A DNA stretch of 64,000 nt from Blasia pusilla (taxonomy: Eukaryota > Marchantiophyta > Marchantiopsida > Blasiales), in assembly GCA_050084515.1 (NCBI GenBank), contig CM114272.1, positions 28,582,001 to 28,646,000 of the forward strand, written 5' to 3'. A program made the position numbers and the translations under genes. Shown here one piece after another: positions 1 to 12,599 of the stretch (positions are counted from its first letter, which is position 1; each line of letters starts with the position of its first letter). The notes below the pieces were generated by a model. The model made no database searches, was not told the DNA's origin, and saw nothing but the letters and a program-made list of their open reading frames with translations.

Positions 1-1640
1 TTAATGCTATTTGGAGGGTCGCATGGACTCTTTTCATTTTGACGTCCATTATTTTTTGGGCGCAAAATTTCTTGGATCCCTCTATTGTCTTGGCGATTGA
101 GTGCACATGGAAACATGCCCATGCTATGCACTTTTGATTTTTTTTCATTCATAAATTTACAGAGAAAATATTTCGTTAACTTTTTTCTTTTAAAAGATTT
201 CCTCAATCCTCCTCTATCCGTGTTGGGAAGTGATTAGTTGCGTGAAGTTTCTCCACGTAGCCCTTACTCTTCTAGTTGTAAACCAAACAGACTCTTAAAA
301 TATTTCCTACTTGTTGAGGGAGGCATTTCCTTCACAAGGGGATTTCTAAATAATGAATGATTTTGTGCACAAATAACTCTCCTCATGTTTGGCTTTGACC
401 CACTAAGACATACATCAAACTCATTGAGACTTCTTTCAAACTTTCAAAATTGAGAACTTGACATGGTTACAAGATCTATGCTATGGAATTTTGGATACAC
501 TACAACCAAAGATCCGAAATCGGTTTGGTTTAGGAGTAAATGGTCGAATCTTGTATTTATACTCTTCAAGCTAATAAGGCTAATGCAACACGCTTTGGTT
601 GGTTCCACTAAACAACAACAAAATTATGGTAACCTAACTAACTAACTTCATTTGCGCTACTACGCCAACAAAAAGAAAATTTTCATGAATTTTTTGACAA
701 ATTTTGAAGTCATCACTCATGCTCCACTAAACCACGAATTAACCACAAGTTTAATCAAGATTAATTCATGTCCAATTTTCCAATTCTTATGTAGTTTTTC
801 AAGACTTGAAAAACCATTTTTTTTCACTTGCCCGAAGGGTCTGTGATATTCAATCAAAGTTCTCACACAAGAAGGAGCAACCATTCCCCATGCAAAAGGT
901 TCATGTACACATTATCATAATATTATAGAAAAACATGAAACTACTTGAATTTACACATTCCATATAATTTCTTGAACATGATATCCCTATCATTAGGTCT
1001 TAGGGTTCATATCAATGGTTGATGCAATTGAGAAAAATAAACATGCAAGACTCTCTCAATGGATTACTCACACTAGATACCCGAATAGATTCTAAAATAT
1101 AAGTTTCATCCTAGGATTGGAGAAATAAAATAAAATTGATTCATGAAAAATCCTTATTTTTTCATCTTTTTAAGCTCGAATAAAGAGAATGAAATTCTAC
1201 CATGCTCCTTAAGCTACTTCCCCAAAAACTCTACATCAACGCATTGGCAAAACTTATGCCACTAACGAATCCCTTACCTTACTTCAAAATGTGATTGATC
1301 CTAATTTACGACCTGTCACAAATACCTAAGTCTATAACGCCCAAGCTCGATCAAAGAGCAAATCATGATCAAAGGTCAAAGGAGGGGAGACCTATAGTAA
1401 ACTTATAAACAAGCAGGACTGATGGAATACGGCTCTCACATACACCACCACGGAGAATGTAATTTTGCAATAAGAGAATGAGTGGGAGTTGATCCCCTTC
1501 TCAATCATATAGGGTATGTACAAGAATCTTAACCCTAACCCTAACCAAACTCTCAGGTTATACTAATTGTGGTTAAATAACCCTAGTTAAGATGATCACT
1601 CTTAATTGACTGACCAAGATTAAGCTTTCCTATTTTGTGT
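1..1640. other. AT-rich stretch with no recognised gene
   Basis: Only short open frames (60-64 codons) with no recognisable motif. A run of about three CCCTAA units near 1528-1547 is too short to mean anything. It is probably old repeat DNA flanking the copia remnant that starts near 1640. Confidence 0.5.
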
Positions 1641-2811
1641 GAGTACCAAATGTGGCAATTTATGTGTCCGATGAGCTTGACTATAACTTAGTCTTCAATA
1701 TTCTCCCTTGAGCTCATATCGATGTCTCTAACATCTAAATTATTTCTAAACTATTATATCTTAAACTTATCTTTAGAAAATATCTTTTTAAGGATAGTAG
1801 CAATTTTCTTATCACTACTTATATACAAAATATTAATTTCTTATGAAAGTAATTTCTTTTTGATAAAATAGTAGTGCATATCTGCATGCTTTGTTCGAGC
1901 ATGAAACATAACCTTACTGCTATTAATATTGTCTACATATCTTACATTAGGTTTGGAGTTACTTGCACGGATCTCAACATCAAGTAATCAAGCTATAGTG
2001 CCTCACATACTATATTGGTTGCTCCTCTATACTCAGCCTCTATTCAAGATAACGCAATTAGAAGTTGCTTCTTTGAAGGTCAACTTATAATTGCGCTTCC
2101 CAAAGTGAAGGAATAACCAAATATAGAGTCTCTACCAAACAGACTTCCTACCCAATCATCATTTGAGAATCCTTGCAATTGTAAACTCGGAGAAGGTTCA
2201 AATTTAAGCCCAAACTGAACAAAGAATTTTACATACCGTATAATTCTTCTTAAACATCAAGGCCAGATTTTCAAAATGCTTGCATGAATTGGCTCACTAA
2301 GCCAACTACGTAACTCAAGTTTGGCCTAGTTATAGTTAGATAGATCAAACTTCCAACCATTCACTTATATATATTAGAATCTGCAAGCAACATAATCTCC
2401 TTCATCCACTCTTGGTCCTTCATACCAAATTTTTCTTGTAACTTTAGCTTGACTTGTAGTATCATATCTTCAATACTTTTGATAATTAAGAGGTAATCAA
2501 TACACAATACAATTATAATTTTATGGTCTTGTCCTCTCAAGACATATAGCGAGGAATCAAAAATTACAAACCCTAAAGCCAAGCTCTTGTAAGACGTATG
2601 CCAATACCAAACTCTTAAAGATTGCTTGAGCACGTATAGAGCTTTCTTTAATGGAATGGAAACTCTAGAGGATTATATATAGGATGACAGGATTTTGAAC
2701 CCGATATCGAACCAGACACACCATCAGGCAACCCGTTGATCTATTATACAGAGAAGGTCCCGTATGGTTGAGACATACATACCTCCTCATGCAAATCTCC
2801 ATTCAAGAAGA

Positions 2812-3839
<1,028 letters not shown>

Positions 3840-4269
3840 AAGGCATTCTTGACGTCCATGTGACGTAGTGTCCACTTCTTACTCACAACAAGTGCAACCA
3901 CTACTCTTGCTGTTGCCATATTTTAAATAGGCTAAATGTCTTCATTTAGTCAATACCATATTATTGTGCATAGCCCTTGGCTACAAACCTTGCTTTATAT
4001 ATGTTCACTGCACCATCTTATAAACCTATCTGGAACCAATAGCTTCCTTATCGGAAGGTATATCAACCAACTCCCAAATAAAGCTAACTTAACAATAGAA
4101 TTGTATGATATAGAGTCCTTTTGAAACTTAACATTCAGTGCTTGATCGAGACTCTCTCCAACATCCTTGTAAATTTGATGAGGGATTGAAGGTTCATCAC
4201 TCAAAACTCTTGTCTCGTGGGGCAAGAAAAAACCACCATCCTCCATTGTAAAAAATCACTCAAGCTACC

Positions 4270-4435
4270 GATATATCACATCTTTTAGGATAGAGCGACG
4301 AGTATTGGTAGAGGGATTTTGAGGAGATTGGAGGACCGTCATAGGAGATCAAGGATGACTTAGTAATGCCTGGGTAACTTGAGAGAGCAGGTTTACCCTT
4401 CGTTTGGCTCATTTGGAGCTATATTTTTACGACCC
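4270..4435 (+). repeat. Fragment of the E1-family A repeat
   Basis: The stretch starting TATCACATCTTTTAGGATAG and ending near TCATTTGGAGCTATAT follows the start of the A repeat of E1 (in E1, minus strand from about 7927), in the opposite orientation to the nearby solo copy. It shares the GAGAGAGCAGGTTT..CCCTTCGTTTGG segment. It is truncated on both sides. Confidence 0.6.
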
Positions 4436-5100
4436 TTATAACCAAACAAGCGCCAAGCGGAACATTTGAACTCTAGCGAGCTCACGCTAGGATGGTTTGC
4501 GCTTTGGAGTTAGAGAAACACAAGTGCGAGACCTAAGCATGGTGAGCGTTTCGAGTATATCATGCATTTATGGTCGCGACTAAGGAAACCAAAAACAAAC
4601 GCGGAACCCATACTTAAGAGAATTCGAGTCTCGGAAGGGTACGGGATCAAGGGGTGAGAACCGGACTTGAGAGGCGACTAGCACATATACACTAAAAAAT
4701 TAGTAGGGTCTCTGATGTAAAGCTGATTTGGAATGGGGTAGCTTAATGTTTATTCCCAACATGGCTCATTCAATAATGTATTTTAGTACAATGACAATAA
4801 GAGGTATAAGATAATCTATAATCAATTACGAATCCTGGTCCACTCTTACTCAAAAGAATCCAAGCTTAATACAACAACATAGCTACGCCATATTATGAAT
4901 CCGAACTAGGATCGTATCTGAGAAAGGTAAGCTCCAAAATGAGATTCATCGAGAGTATACCCCATCTCCAATAAGTCAATGGTAATGCGTGTGCACATGT
5001 TATCCCAGAGCAAGTCATAAAGACCTTAAGTACAGATGTATTCCCATTTTAATCCAATTGTAACCATATGAGAGAAAATCTTCACAAAGGATGTTTTAAC
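4436..5100. other. Unrecognised intergenic sequence
   Basis: No gene-like frame and no repeat that I can link to others in the window. It lies between two scraps of gypsy DNA, so it may be diverged retroelement sequence. Confidence 0.35.
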
Positions 5101-5440
5101 TCACACATAGGAAATTTGTATATCTTTTGGTAGTATTCGTAACAAATATTTTATAACCCTAAACTCTAATTTCTTCGATAATGTTTGTTGCCAGTAGATA
5201 TAATCTTGAAGATGGAACCACCTAATCTTTGGATGATAACCTCCTCTATGAGTCATTGCATACCTCAATGTATCCCTATGTTGAGAAATAGCCAAGTTCT
5301 AAAATTTCATGGTAGAACTCCATGAAAAATATGCGTCCTTTAAGAAGATGCTTGCATCTACCCATCATGGTAATCGAGGTTCAACACCTTCGCCATGTCA
5401 TATTGAATAGTCGTAGGTATGTCTGATTATCTCTTATAAA
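5101..5440 (-). pseudogene. Scrap of gypsy integrase C-terminus
   Basis: The minus-strand reading gives AISQHRDTLRY, a GGYHPKIRWFHLQDYIY stretch and, upstream with frameshifts, DIPTTIQYDMAKVLNLDYHD. These line up with E1 integrase residues around AIAQHRDTTIRGGGY, FHQGDYVYLQQ and DLPTAIRRDVGEVLNLDD. It ends before a PHD finger. This is a fourth, strongly decayed relative of the gypsy family. Confidence 0.75.
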
Positions 5441-7174
5441 GAAAAAATCAAGATGAAATTTTTTAGGTTGGAAATTGTTGAGGACATTGAGTATGGGAAT
5501 AACAAATTATTCGTGGCAACTCTACTATGTGGAGGTGTCTGTTGGATTGAACGCAAATAATATGAAGGAAGAGTTATAATTCATTCAACATATGGAGGGG
5601 CATGACTTTTGGAGTAATTTTTGGTTTTCAATTAATTAACACTTTCTTATTTAAATATTATGTGAGATTCTTTCTGTAGGACTTTTAGACGAACAACGTG
5701 TTATATTTTTTTTGAGAATTTTTTCCTAAAAAATCTTTGTCGTATTGGGCAATGTCCAATTATTTGATTCTATCTTCCCTCTTTGGAATACTATTAAAAC
5801 TTCCAAAGTGTACTTTAGGAGGTAATCATTGAATCAACATAGCATGTGTTTAGAAGGGATGTAAGAGTTTCTCTTGGTTTATTTTAATGAAATATGCTAT
5901 AGTATTTTTTCCCATTCATGTGTTCACTTTTTTGCCCACCCAATGTTTCATATCTACCAATTACATGTTTCATACAAATTAACTTCAATTTGTTTTCCCT
6001 TGGAGTGGTTTGGATAAATAAGGATTGTTCCAAATTTAAGAATGGATGAACACTTATTGTGGTGAGATAATTTTTTGTGATATATGTGCTCAAATTGGGT
6101 TCATGAGAATGTTTTCTTTGAGCATTAGATGTCTCTCTTGTGTGGGGAACTAGGTTGCATTTGTGGTTTGACAACGTTTTATCTAAAAATGCATTGAAAT
6201 ATTCTTTTCCTCGTTTACAACTTTCGACATAACCACAAACAAGGTACATTGGAAGGTAACTGAGCATAAAAAATCTATGTTACTTGCTTGGGTCCTCAAA
6301 TGAGATGCCTAAGTGTAATCAAACGCTTCATTAAAAATAATAATTTAAAGATATAATTAAAAACATTAAAAAAAAAATCCCAATTTTTTTTCCCACATAC
6401 TTCGGTAACACAATTTTGCCGGCACTCAACCTTAGACCCGCAACCTGCTGCGACTCTCCCCATCCGGCTAACCGACACTACAAAGTGTCTGCCACGTCTA
6501 AAACCTCATTTAGTTCCAAATTAATATACAAATTTCATCTATCGGTCTCAAGTGGCATTGGCGAGATCCCACCATGAAAGGAATCCCCGACTGTAAGTCA
6601 CAAGACCTTTAGTACCCCATCGCCCCAATATTTTATTCGGCTGCAAAGCAAACCAAGTGCGAAAGCCCGGTGAAGCGCTACAAAGGGGAACGGGTCTATG
6701 CAATACATGCATATACATGGCAGGTTGAACTCTAAAAAATCAACAGATAGCATTTTTGGCGATCCGGGTGGATCCGACTGCGCGGGGAGCGGAATGGGTA
6801 AAAGAAAAAAGGGGTCCAAAGGCGCCAAGAGGAAGAGGCCCAGAGGGCTTGACCTACCGGTTTAGAAAAAACATGAGCTTGAGGAGAGCGATCTACTAAG
6901 CGAATTCAGTGCGATTCGCAAGCGCGACAAAGCAATTTCATTTGCAAGCTCAACAAAGCAACCAAGGTTACATTTGAAGCTGGGAAATCTCCGTGGACAT
7001 AATTACAGACTACCTAGCACATGCAGCGTGATGTCGCGATGCATGCGTCCATGCCGGGGTAAAGAAGAGACAAACGATCCCTACAATGAGGATCGGCTAC
7101 AACCATTTTGATCCGGCTCTGGACACACACGGAACCCCCTCCCACGGCTCTGGACACAGAACCACGAAACCGAT
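5441..7174. other. Unrecognised sequence between gypsy fragments
   Basis: AT-rich to about 6400, then more mixed. Frames of 60-127 codons on the minus strand (for example 6267-5884) carry no motif I know. A near-duplicate of GGCTCTGGACACA occurs at about 7116 and 7146, just outside the E1 3' end. Nothing here can be called a gene. Confidence 0.4.
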
Positions 7175-7570
7175 TGTCGTGCGCATACACATCGCTACAC
7201 AATATACATCGCTGTCACCAAACACACACAAAAACATGCATGATCCCATGCTAACTCATGGCATCCAAACAACGAGACAAGAATTACCAAAATATCTCCA
7301 ATTAAATCAAGATCCAATCTCTCTCAACACCATATCTCTCAAATGTGTGCACTCTCACATATCTCTCTCAATGTCAAACCAAATCCACTCTCCTAATGAG
7401 AGGTTTGGGTTACACACATAAGGCAAGCAAGGCCATAGCTCCGCCGCCTTCTGCCAAGAGGTTCAACAAAGAGAGAATGAGCTCTCAAGCTCTCTCTCCT
7501 TGAGGTATACCCCTCTCCTCTTCCAAACTCTCTCCATGATAATCTATGCTCCCAAGTCACCTCCTTGGAT

Positions 7571-7747
7571 CTTGACCTGATGCAGGAGGTCAAGGGCCAC
7601 TTAATAAAAATAGAAAGTGGACTATATACTCAAAATGGTAATTACCTAAATTAGTAAGCTTTTTAGCCTTCGTTTCACCTCATTTGGAGTATATAGTCCA
7701 CTTTCTATTTTTATTAAGTGGCCCTTGACCTCCTGCATCAGGTCAAG
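7571..7747. repeat. Perfect 60-bp inverted repeat with 57-bp loop
   Basis: The left arm 7571-7630 starts CTTGACCTGATGCAGG and ends GGACTATATACT. The right arm 7688-7747 is its exact reverse complement by my reading. The related solo copies at 2812-3839 and 60655-61270 have the left-arm sequence in diverged form but no right arm, so the right arm is a later addition within the E1 terminal repeat. Confidence 0.93.
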
Positions 7748-7765
7748 GGGAAACTAAAACGAAGG

Positions 7766-7841
7766 GGAAACCTGCTCTCTTAGGTTTCTGCTGAGGCCCC
7801 CGGAAACCTAAGAGAGCAAGTTTCCGGGGGCCTCGGTAGAT
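7766..7841. repeat. Two interleaved inverted repeats
   Basis: GAAACCTGCTCTCTTAGGTTTC near 7767 pairs with GAAACCTAAGAGAGCAAGTTTC near 7798, with one mismatch. GAGGCCCCCGGAAAC near 7792 pairs perfectly with GTTTCCGGGGGCCTC near 7820. The pairs overlap, so two alternative hairpins compete. They lie right beside the 60-bp hairpin. Confidence 0.85.
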
Positions 7842-8053
7842 CATCCTCAAGCTCATGAGCCTATCCTCCACTACTCGCAAAGGCGCTCTACTAGATCTCA
7901 CCGATCTATCCTAAAAGACGTGATAGTTGTCGTACACATACAGATCGCTACACAACATACATCGCTGTCACCGAACACACACAAACACGCACGATCCCAT
8001 GCTAACTCATGGCATCCAAACAACAAGACAAGAAGTACCAAAATATCTCCAAT

Positions 8054-8062
8054 CGCCCCCCT
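8054..8062 (-). other. Polypurine tract of E1
   Basis: The minus strand reads AGGGGGGCGAT immediately before the TGGAG start of the terminal block. E2 has TAGGGGGGCGAT and E3 has TAGGGGGGCG at the same place. A conserved G-run abutting the terminal repeat is the usual plus-strand primer site of LTR elements. Confidence 0.85.
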
Positions 8063-8233
8063 AGCTGGTGGTTAGGTCCCTCTAACTCCAGATAGCCATC
8101 AATCCCTACCTTCCATGACATACATCTCTCGGACGCTAAGACCAAGAAGCCCGAGTGCTCATGTGGCCCCATCGTTAGTCGCCTTCTTGTCATCTATGTT
8201 ACAAACACAAGTTGGAATGTAGAACTACCTACG

Positions 8234-8476
8234 CTATGTACATCTGGGACACGTCCATTGTCCCTAAGGAACCCTAGTGAGAGGTGGCATCAAACATGCC
8301 ATATGCCATCCTCTCAAACATCCATCACAGACTAGCATAGTGTGTGCACCACGGGCAGAACCACACAACATACACCGAAAGCCGGCAAGAAGTACTGTTA
8401 AGCTCAGATCAACTGTATTGTCAATGTTTGGAAGATGACATGGCGCACAGTTATGCACATGGTCCTTCCAAACCAT
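8234..8476 (-). pseudogene. C-terminal PHD finger of E1 pol
   Basis: The end of the pol frame reads CMLCGSARGAHTMLVC, then DGC, LRGWHMAC, and after one internal stop GQWTCPRCT with a stop at 8236-8234. Spacing is C-x2-C-x11-C-x2-C-x4-H-x2-C ... C-x2-C, the C4HC3 pattern of a PHD finger, with the conserved VCDGC..GWH..CL core. All eight zinc ligands are present, but a TAG interrupts the last loop. PHD fingers commonly bind histone H3 tails; here it sits where chromoviruses carry a chromodomain. E2 and E3 carry the same domain at the same place, so it belongs to the element rather than to a captured neighbour. Confidence 0.88.
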
Positions 8477-9800
8477 ACCATCGCGTCCCTCTAATTAGAG
8501 AACACCAGATGGCAAAACCTCACGCACTCTCAAGATGATGCGCCCTTTAGTCACATCCAAGGTCGTGGGTGATGTCTGCTGCAAGTAGACATAGTCTCCC
8601 TGATGAAACCTTCGGATAGTACGTCGATAACCACCTCCCCGAATAGTCGTATCTCGATGTTGCGCAATCGCCAAGTTCTCAAACGCCATGGGCATCACTC
8701 TCCAAAACAACTCAGCCTTCTGAGAACATGCTTGTATCCATACATCAGGGTCATCAAGGTTCAACACCTCACCAACATCTCGACGAATGGCCGTAGGTAA
8801 ATCTGGCTCTTGGCCATACAAAAGAAAATACGGTGAGAAAGACGCTAAGGATGCCTGCCTCCTGAATCTATATCCCATCGCCAACCACGGCAACTGAAGG
8901 TCCCAATCTCTTAGGTGACCTCTCTACAAGCCATACTTGTGTAATCCTCTCTTCACCTTCTGCATAATCCTCTCCGCTAGTCCATCCGCCTCAGGATGAT
9001 CTCGCGAAGTGGTGCGGTGGTCGATCAGTGCCTGATCACACAAGGCCTAAAACTCCTCGCAAAACTCTGTACCATGGTCTGTCAACACCTCAGCTGGTGC
9101 GCCGTAATGACTCAGCTTTCTATCTAGGAAGGCATACGCTACTCCCTCACTTGCTTTGTTAGGAAATGCAACCAACTCTATCCACTTCGAGAAGTGCTCA
9201 ACCATCACCAACACATAATGACTATGGCGCTCGGTCAAAGGCAAAGGTCTTGCAAAATCCAAACTCCATCTATAACCTAAACCCATGATCGTAAGTGGAT
9301 GCAACTGTGGAGTCGGAGCATTGAATGATGCTCGGACTCGATCACACACCATGCACCTGACAACAAACTACTAAACGTCAGTGTGCATGCCTCGCCACCA
9401 ATACTGTATCTGGAGCAAGCTGTACGTCCGCTTTACTCCAAAATGACCCAACTCCTCATGGGCATGACGCACCAAACGTGCTCTCTGTGAAGGATGAGGC
9501 ACCACACGCACTTTACCATCCTCCCAAACTCGCAACACATGTGTCCCCTCCCACCGGAACTGTCTGGCTCGCTGTAGGATCCGATCCCGCTCTCTAGCAG
9601 TTACTGTGCTTGCGACGTTGCCAATACACATGTATTCCAAGACCACTCCATCGTCGTGAATGTCTCGACCACCTGTTGTCTCCTCATCGGCCTCTGGATC
9701 TAAGGACTCTCCATTAGACCTTGCCATCGAAGTCTCAGCAATCTGGCTCTCTATAGCCAACAAGCCCAAATAGGCTGACGCATGCCATCCTGGCACCAAC
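8477..9800 (-). pseudogene. E1 integrase
   Basis: A zinc-binding HHCC region (RHAHEELGHFGVKRTYSLLQ .. YWWRGM, then CMVCDR) is followed by a DDE-type core: SLDFARPLPLTERHSHYVLV, FSKWIELVAF, TDHGTEF. Its C-terminal part includes FLLYGQEPDLPTAIRRDVGEV, AIAQHRDT and FHQGDYVYLQQ. This is a gypsy-type integrase, expected to insert element cDNA. The frame breaks after CEEF near 9047 and again near 8893. It runs directly into the PHD finger. No chromodomain was seen. Confidence 0.9.
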
Positions 9801-9913
9801 TCCTCATCACTCTCACCATGCCAACGAGCTCAAGTTGCATCTCGCTGACTCGGACATGGATTACAGCTCAAACCATCTGCATCCTGGTTGAGTGTCCCAG
9901 GTCTATGTACTAC

Positions 9914-11285
9914 CTAGAAGTCATACTCCTGCAACAAAAGAGCCCACCTCGCAAGCTTCCCTGTAAGCTTTTTGGACTCTATCAACCACTTAAGTGGCTG
10001 ATGATCAATAATGATGGTAAAGGGATTGCCAAATAGATAACATCTGAAATATGCGACAGCCCACGATACAGCCAAGCACTCACCCTCATACGAGCTATAC
10101 TTTGCCTCTACAACGTTATTTGAGCAACTAGCGTAAGCCACCACCAACTCTCTACCATCATCGTCATGCTGGGTAAGCACGGCTCCAAGCCCCAACATGC
10201 TCCAATCGGTATGCAACTGGAAAGGACGCCCCGTGATCGGTCTCCTCAATATGGGCGCAGACGTCAATCAGTCCTTAAGCATCTGAAATGCTCTCTCCTG
10301 CTCATCCCCCCAGTGCCACTCCTGATCCACCTTGGTCAGCAAGGTCAGCGGCTTCGCAATCGAGGTGAAACCCTTGATGTACCGTCGATAAAAGTTCGCC
10401 AATCCCATGAATACACGAACTCGACTCACATCTGTAGGGCGTGGAATGCGTGAAATAGCCTCTACCTTCATTTGTTGCACACCAAGGGCCCCTGGGTATA
10501 TCGTATGACCCAAGTACTCAATCTGGTCGTAGAAGAACTTGCACTTGCCTCGATGTAGCTTCAGCCCATATAACTGCAATCGTCGAAATACCTCCTCTAG
10601 ATGTTGCTCATGCTCCTCAATCGTGGCGCTAAAGACTACAATGTCATCAATATAACATCTAGCAAAATCCAGACCTACCAAGATCCTATCCATCACCCTC
10701 TGAAACTTAGCCAAGGCGTTCTTTAACCCTAATGGTAAGAACCGCCCTTAGTACAAAAAATCCTTTCCATGAGGATCGATGCCCCAAAATGCCGTCTTCT
10801 GCCTGTCCTCCAATTTGATAGGCAGTTGATGGTATCCGGCTCGCAAATCCGACCTTTGCGTGCCTATTCGCATCAAAGATCTCCTCGCGGGTGGGCATGG
10901 CATACCTATCAGACTTTGTCTGCCAATTGATAGGTCGGTAATCTCCACACATCTGCCTATGTGTCCAGTTGCCATGCACATCCTTCTTGGCGCGCATGAC
11001 AGTGGCAGATGCATACTCCCCATGCGACATCTCCACTAGTCCTGCTCCGACCAAGTTCTGGCTCCTACTCTGAATCAGAGCCCTCTCCATGTCACTGTAC
11101 CTGTAGGGTCGTCGGAAGATTGTCGTGTCGCTCGACAACTCAATGCGGATCCTTGGACCCTTCAACGTACCCAAATCATGCTTGCTAAATGCAAAACAAC
11201 TCTTATAACTCCTAAGGAACTGGTGTATCCAGCGTTGCTCTCCTCCTGTCAACTTAGGGCCCATATCTGGCTCCCAAGTCTCCAT
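9914..11285 (-). pseudogene. E1 reverse transcriptase and RNase H
   Basis: RT begins near 11285 with FAFSKHDLGTLKGPRIRIEL. It includes RQMCGDYRPINWQTKSDRY, LRAGYHQLPIKLEDRQKTAF (another frame, 10750-11023), FQRVMDRILVGLDF and the catalytic CYIDDIVVFSA, then LGLANFYRRYIKGF-like gypsy signatures. RNase H follows from 10267: QLHTDWSMLGLGAVLTQ, EAKYSSYEGECLAVSWAV and IIDHQPLKWL. These order and motifs are diagnostic of Ty3/gypsy. At least one frameshift in RT and stops before RNase H make it nonfunctional. RT begins less than 0.4 kb after the methyltransferase, with no LTR or boundary between them. Confidence 0.93.
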
Positions 11286-11609
11286 CGTGACTAAAGTAGG
11301 ACTCTCTGGCGCGGGTGTCGGTGGTTGCTATGGTGCAACCCCGTCTCAGACAACAAAACTTGACTGCTCCCCTACAACCAACTGCAAAAATTGGATCTCC
11401 ATTTGCAGTACTCGGAACCACGCTCGATGCCGTGGCTACCATCTTCTGGCGTACTTGCAAAACATCCCAAGAAGTCCAAGGGTGTCTCTCCCAATCACCC
11501 TTGGTGTGTCAATCTCCTCAAGTCTCGCCCCCAACCACTGCCTCAACCGTCTCGGTAGGCAGGGGGCTCACCAACCCAACTGATGTGATCTGTCGTATTC
11601 TCAAACGAC

Positions 11610-12570
11610 GCTGCTCAACTACTCCTAAGCTGAAAATCCATGTCAAGCAGTTTAGGTCCATCGCCTGACCCAAGACATGACGTCGTGATGCCTCTGATAG
11701 TGACGATATTGCCGTCACTCTTGTGGGGAATCCCATTGCTCGCTCTTGCTCATCGGCGTTGGGCTCCACCAACCTTTGTACATGGTCATCCCAAACCAAG
11801 CTAGGTCCGGCCTTCTTGAATGCATAGGAAGCGGGAAAACTCACCAATGTGGGAAAGGCTGCCCGTGGCATGCCAATCCTGTTGATCACAGTCAACGGCG
11901 GTTGATCATCGTGCCTCACTACCTGTGATCGACGGCCCGGATCCAATATAGAATCCATCAACAAATCGGAGGGGCACTCCACTCTCGCATACGCCCTCCG
12001 CAAAACCTCATGTGGCACCAAGTTGGTACACCAAAGACGCGGGCGGTGTGCTCTAGAACCTACACTCGCCGCATTAAAAAAAAATGTCGAGCCGATCCAT
12101 GCGCGCACCTGATGTGCACTCGTCACCACACAGGACCTCGAATCGCCCAAAAATCGGCATATTCTCCAGAATGTATGTTGGAGAACGAGAGTGATGCTCT
12201 TGCAAGTGTTGCAAAATCCGCATCATCTCCCAAAACAACGTGGAATGAGTGTCACCTAACCCGCTACCTCGTCCAACACTTGATTGGCCTTGACACGGCC
12301 AACCATCAATGACCAAATCTATGGCCCCTACCCGCTCCAAGTCCTACGCCCCCAACAATGAAATATCCCTCGGTAGGGAACTCTGGTATCCCTGGACAGC
12401 GGACGCAAACAACAAGTCGGGAAAATGGAGGCGTAACTGCGCCACATGGTGAAGTGAAGCATGCCTCGCAACATCATCAATCTCCACATATAGGTCCTGT
12501 TGCACGCGTACTCATGCCTGCAAAACAGCAGCTAACCTAGTGCAGATCCTTCCAAAGAGATCCAACACCC
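11610..12570 (-). pseudogene. C5-cytosine methyltransferase domain, DNMT3-like, inside E1 pol
   Basis: Motifs in order on the minus strand: I, VLDLFGRICTRLAAVLQA (12568 on); a following VQQDLYVEIDD stretch; IV, IDLVIDGWPCQGQSSVG with the catalytic Pro-Cys; VI, TYILENMP; VIII, SRAHRPRLWCTNL; a DPGRRSQVV segment; and the C-terminal motifs IX-X, ERAMGFPTRV and LGQAMDLNCLTW. The motif order is that of DNMT1/DNMT3, not the rearranged order of plant DRMs. The LF.GI.T.LA..L..G motif I and HRPRL.W.NL motif VIII most resemble DNMT3. It would transfer methyl from S-adenosylmethionine to cytosine. It lies between the protease and RT of the same strand. Stops after QA and LLGA and a frame change near 12100 inactivate it. 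It is not a host gene: E2 has it in the same slot. Confidence 0.88.
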
Positions 12571-12599
12571 AAATACCCTCCTCTAGGATGCACCACACT

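Larger units (their letters stand above)
7175..8051 (-). repeat. E1 3' terminal block B-A-B
   Basis: In element orientation: B1 is 8051-7928 (starts TGGAGATATTTTGG, ends GTACGACA), A2 is about 7927-7301, and B2 is 7300-7175 (starts TGGAGATATTTTGG, ends GCGCACGACA). The B copies are direct repeats of about 125 bp. A2 starts CTATCACGTC; the solo copy at 60655-61270 begins TGTCCTATCACGTC at the matching point. Sister elements E2 and E3 have the same B-A-B arrangement with different A sequences. The A part contains the large inverted repeats listed separately. Confidence 0.85.

Noticed and set aside
1525-1550. Telomere-like CCCTAA units
   Set aside because: Only about three units, and the plant telomere unit is usually seven bases. 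Chance or a minor interstitial remnant.
7175-8051. Treating B-A-B simply as an ordinary LTR
   Set aside because: Possible, but solo copies contain only one B and upstream copies contain none, which an ordinary LTR of B-A-B form does not predict. Left open, not settled.
12074-12340. Plant DRM identity for the methyltransferase
   Set aside because: DRMs have a circularly permuted motif order. Here motif I comes first and IX-X last.
11610-12570. Methyltransferase as a separate host DNMT3 or DRM gene
   Set aside because: It lies between protease and RT on the same strand in both E1 and E2, without introns, promoter or its own ends.
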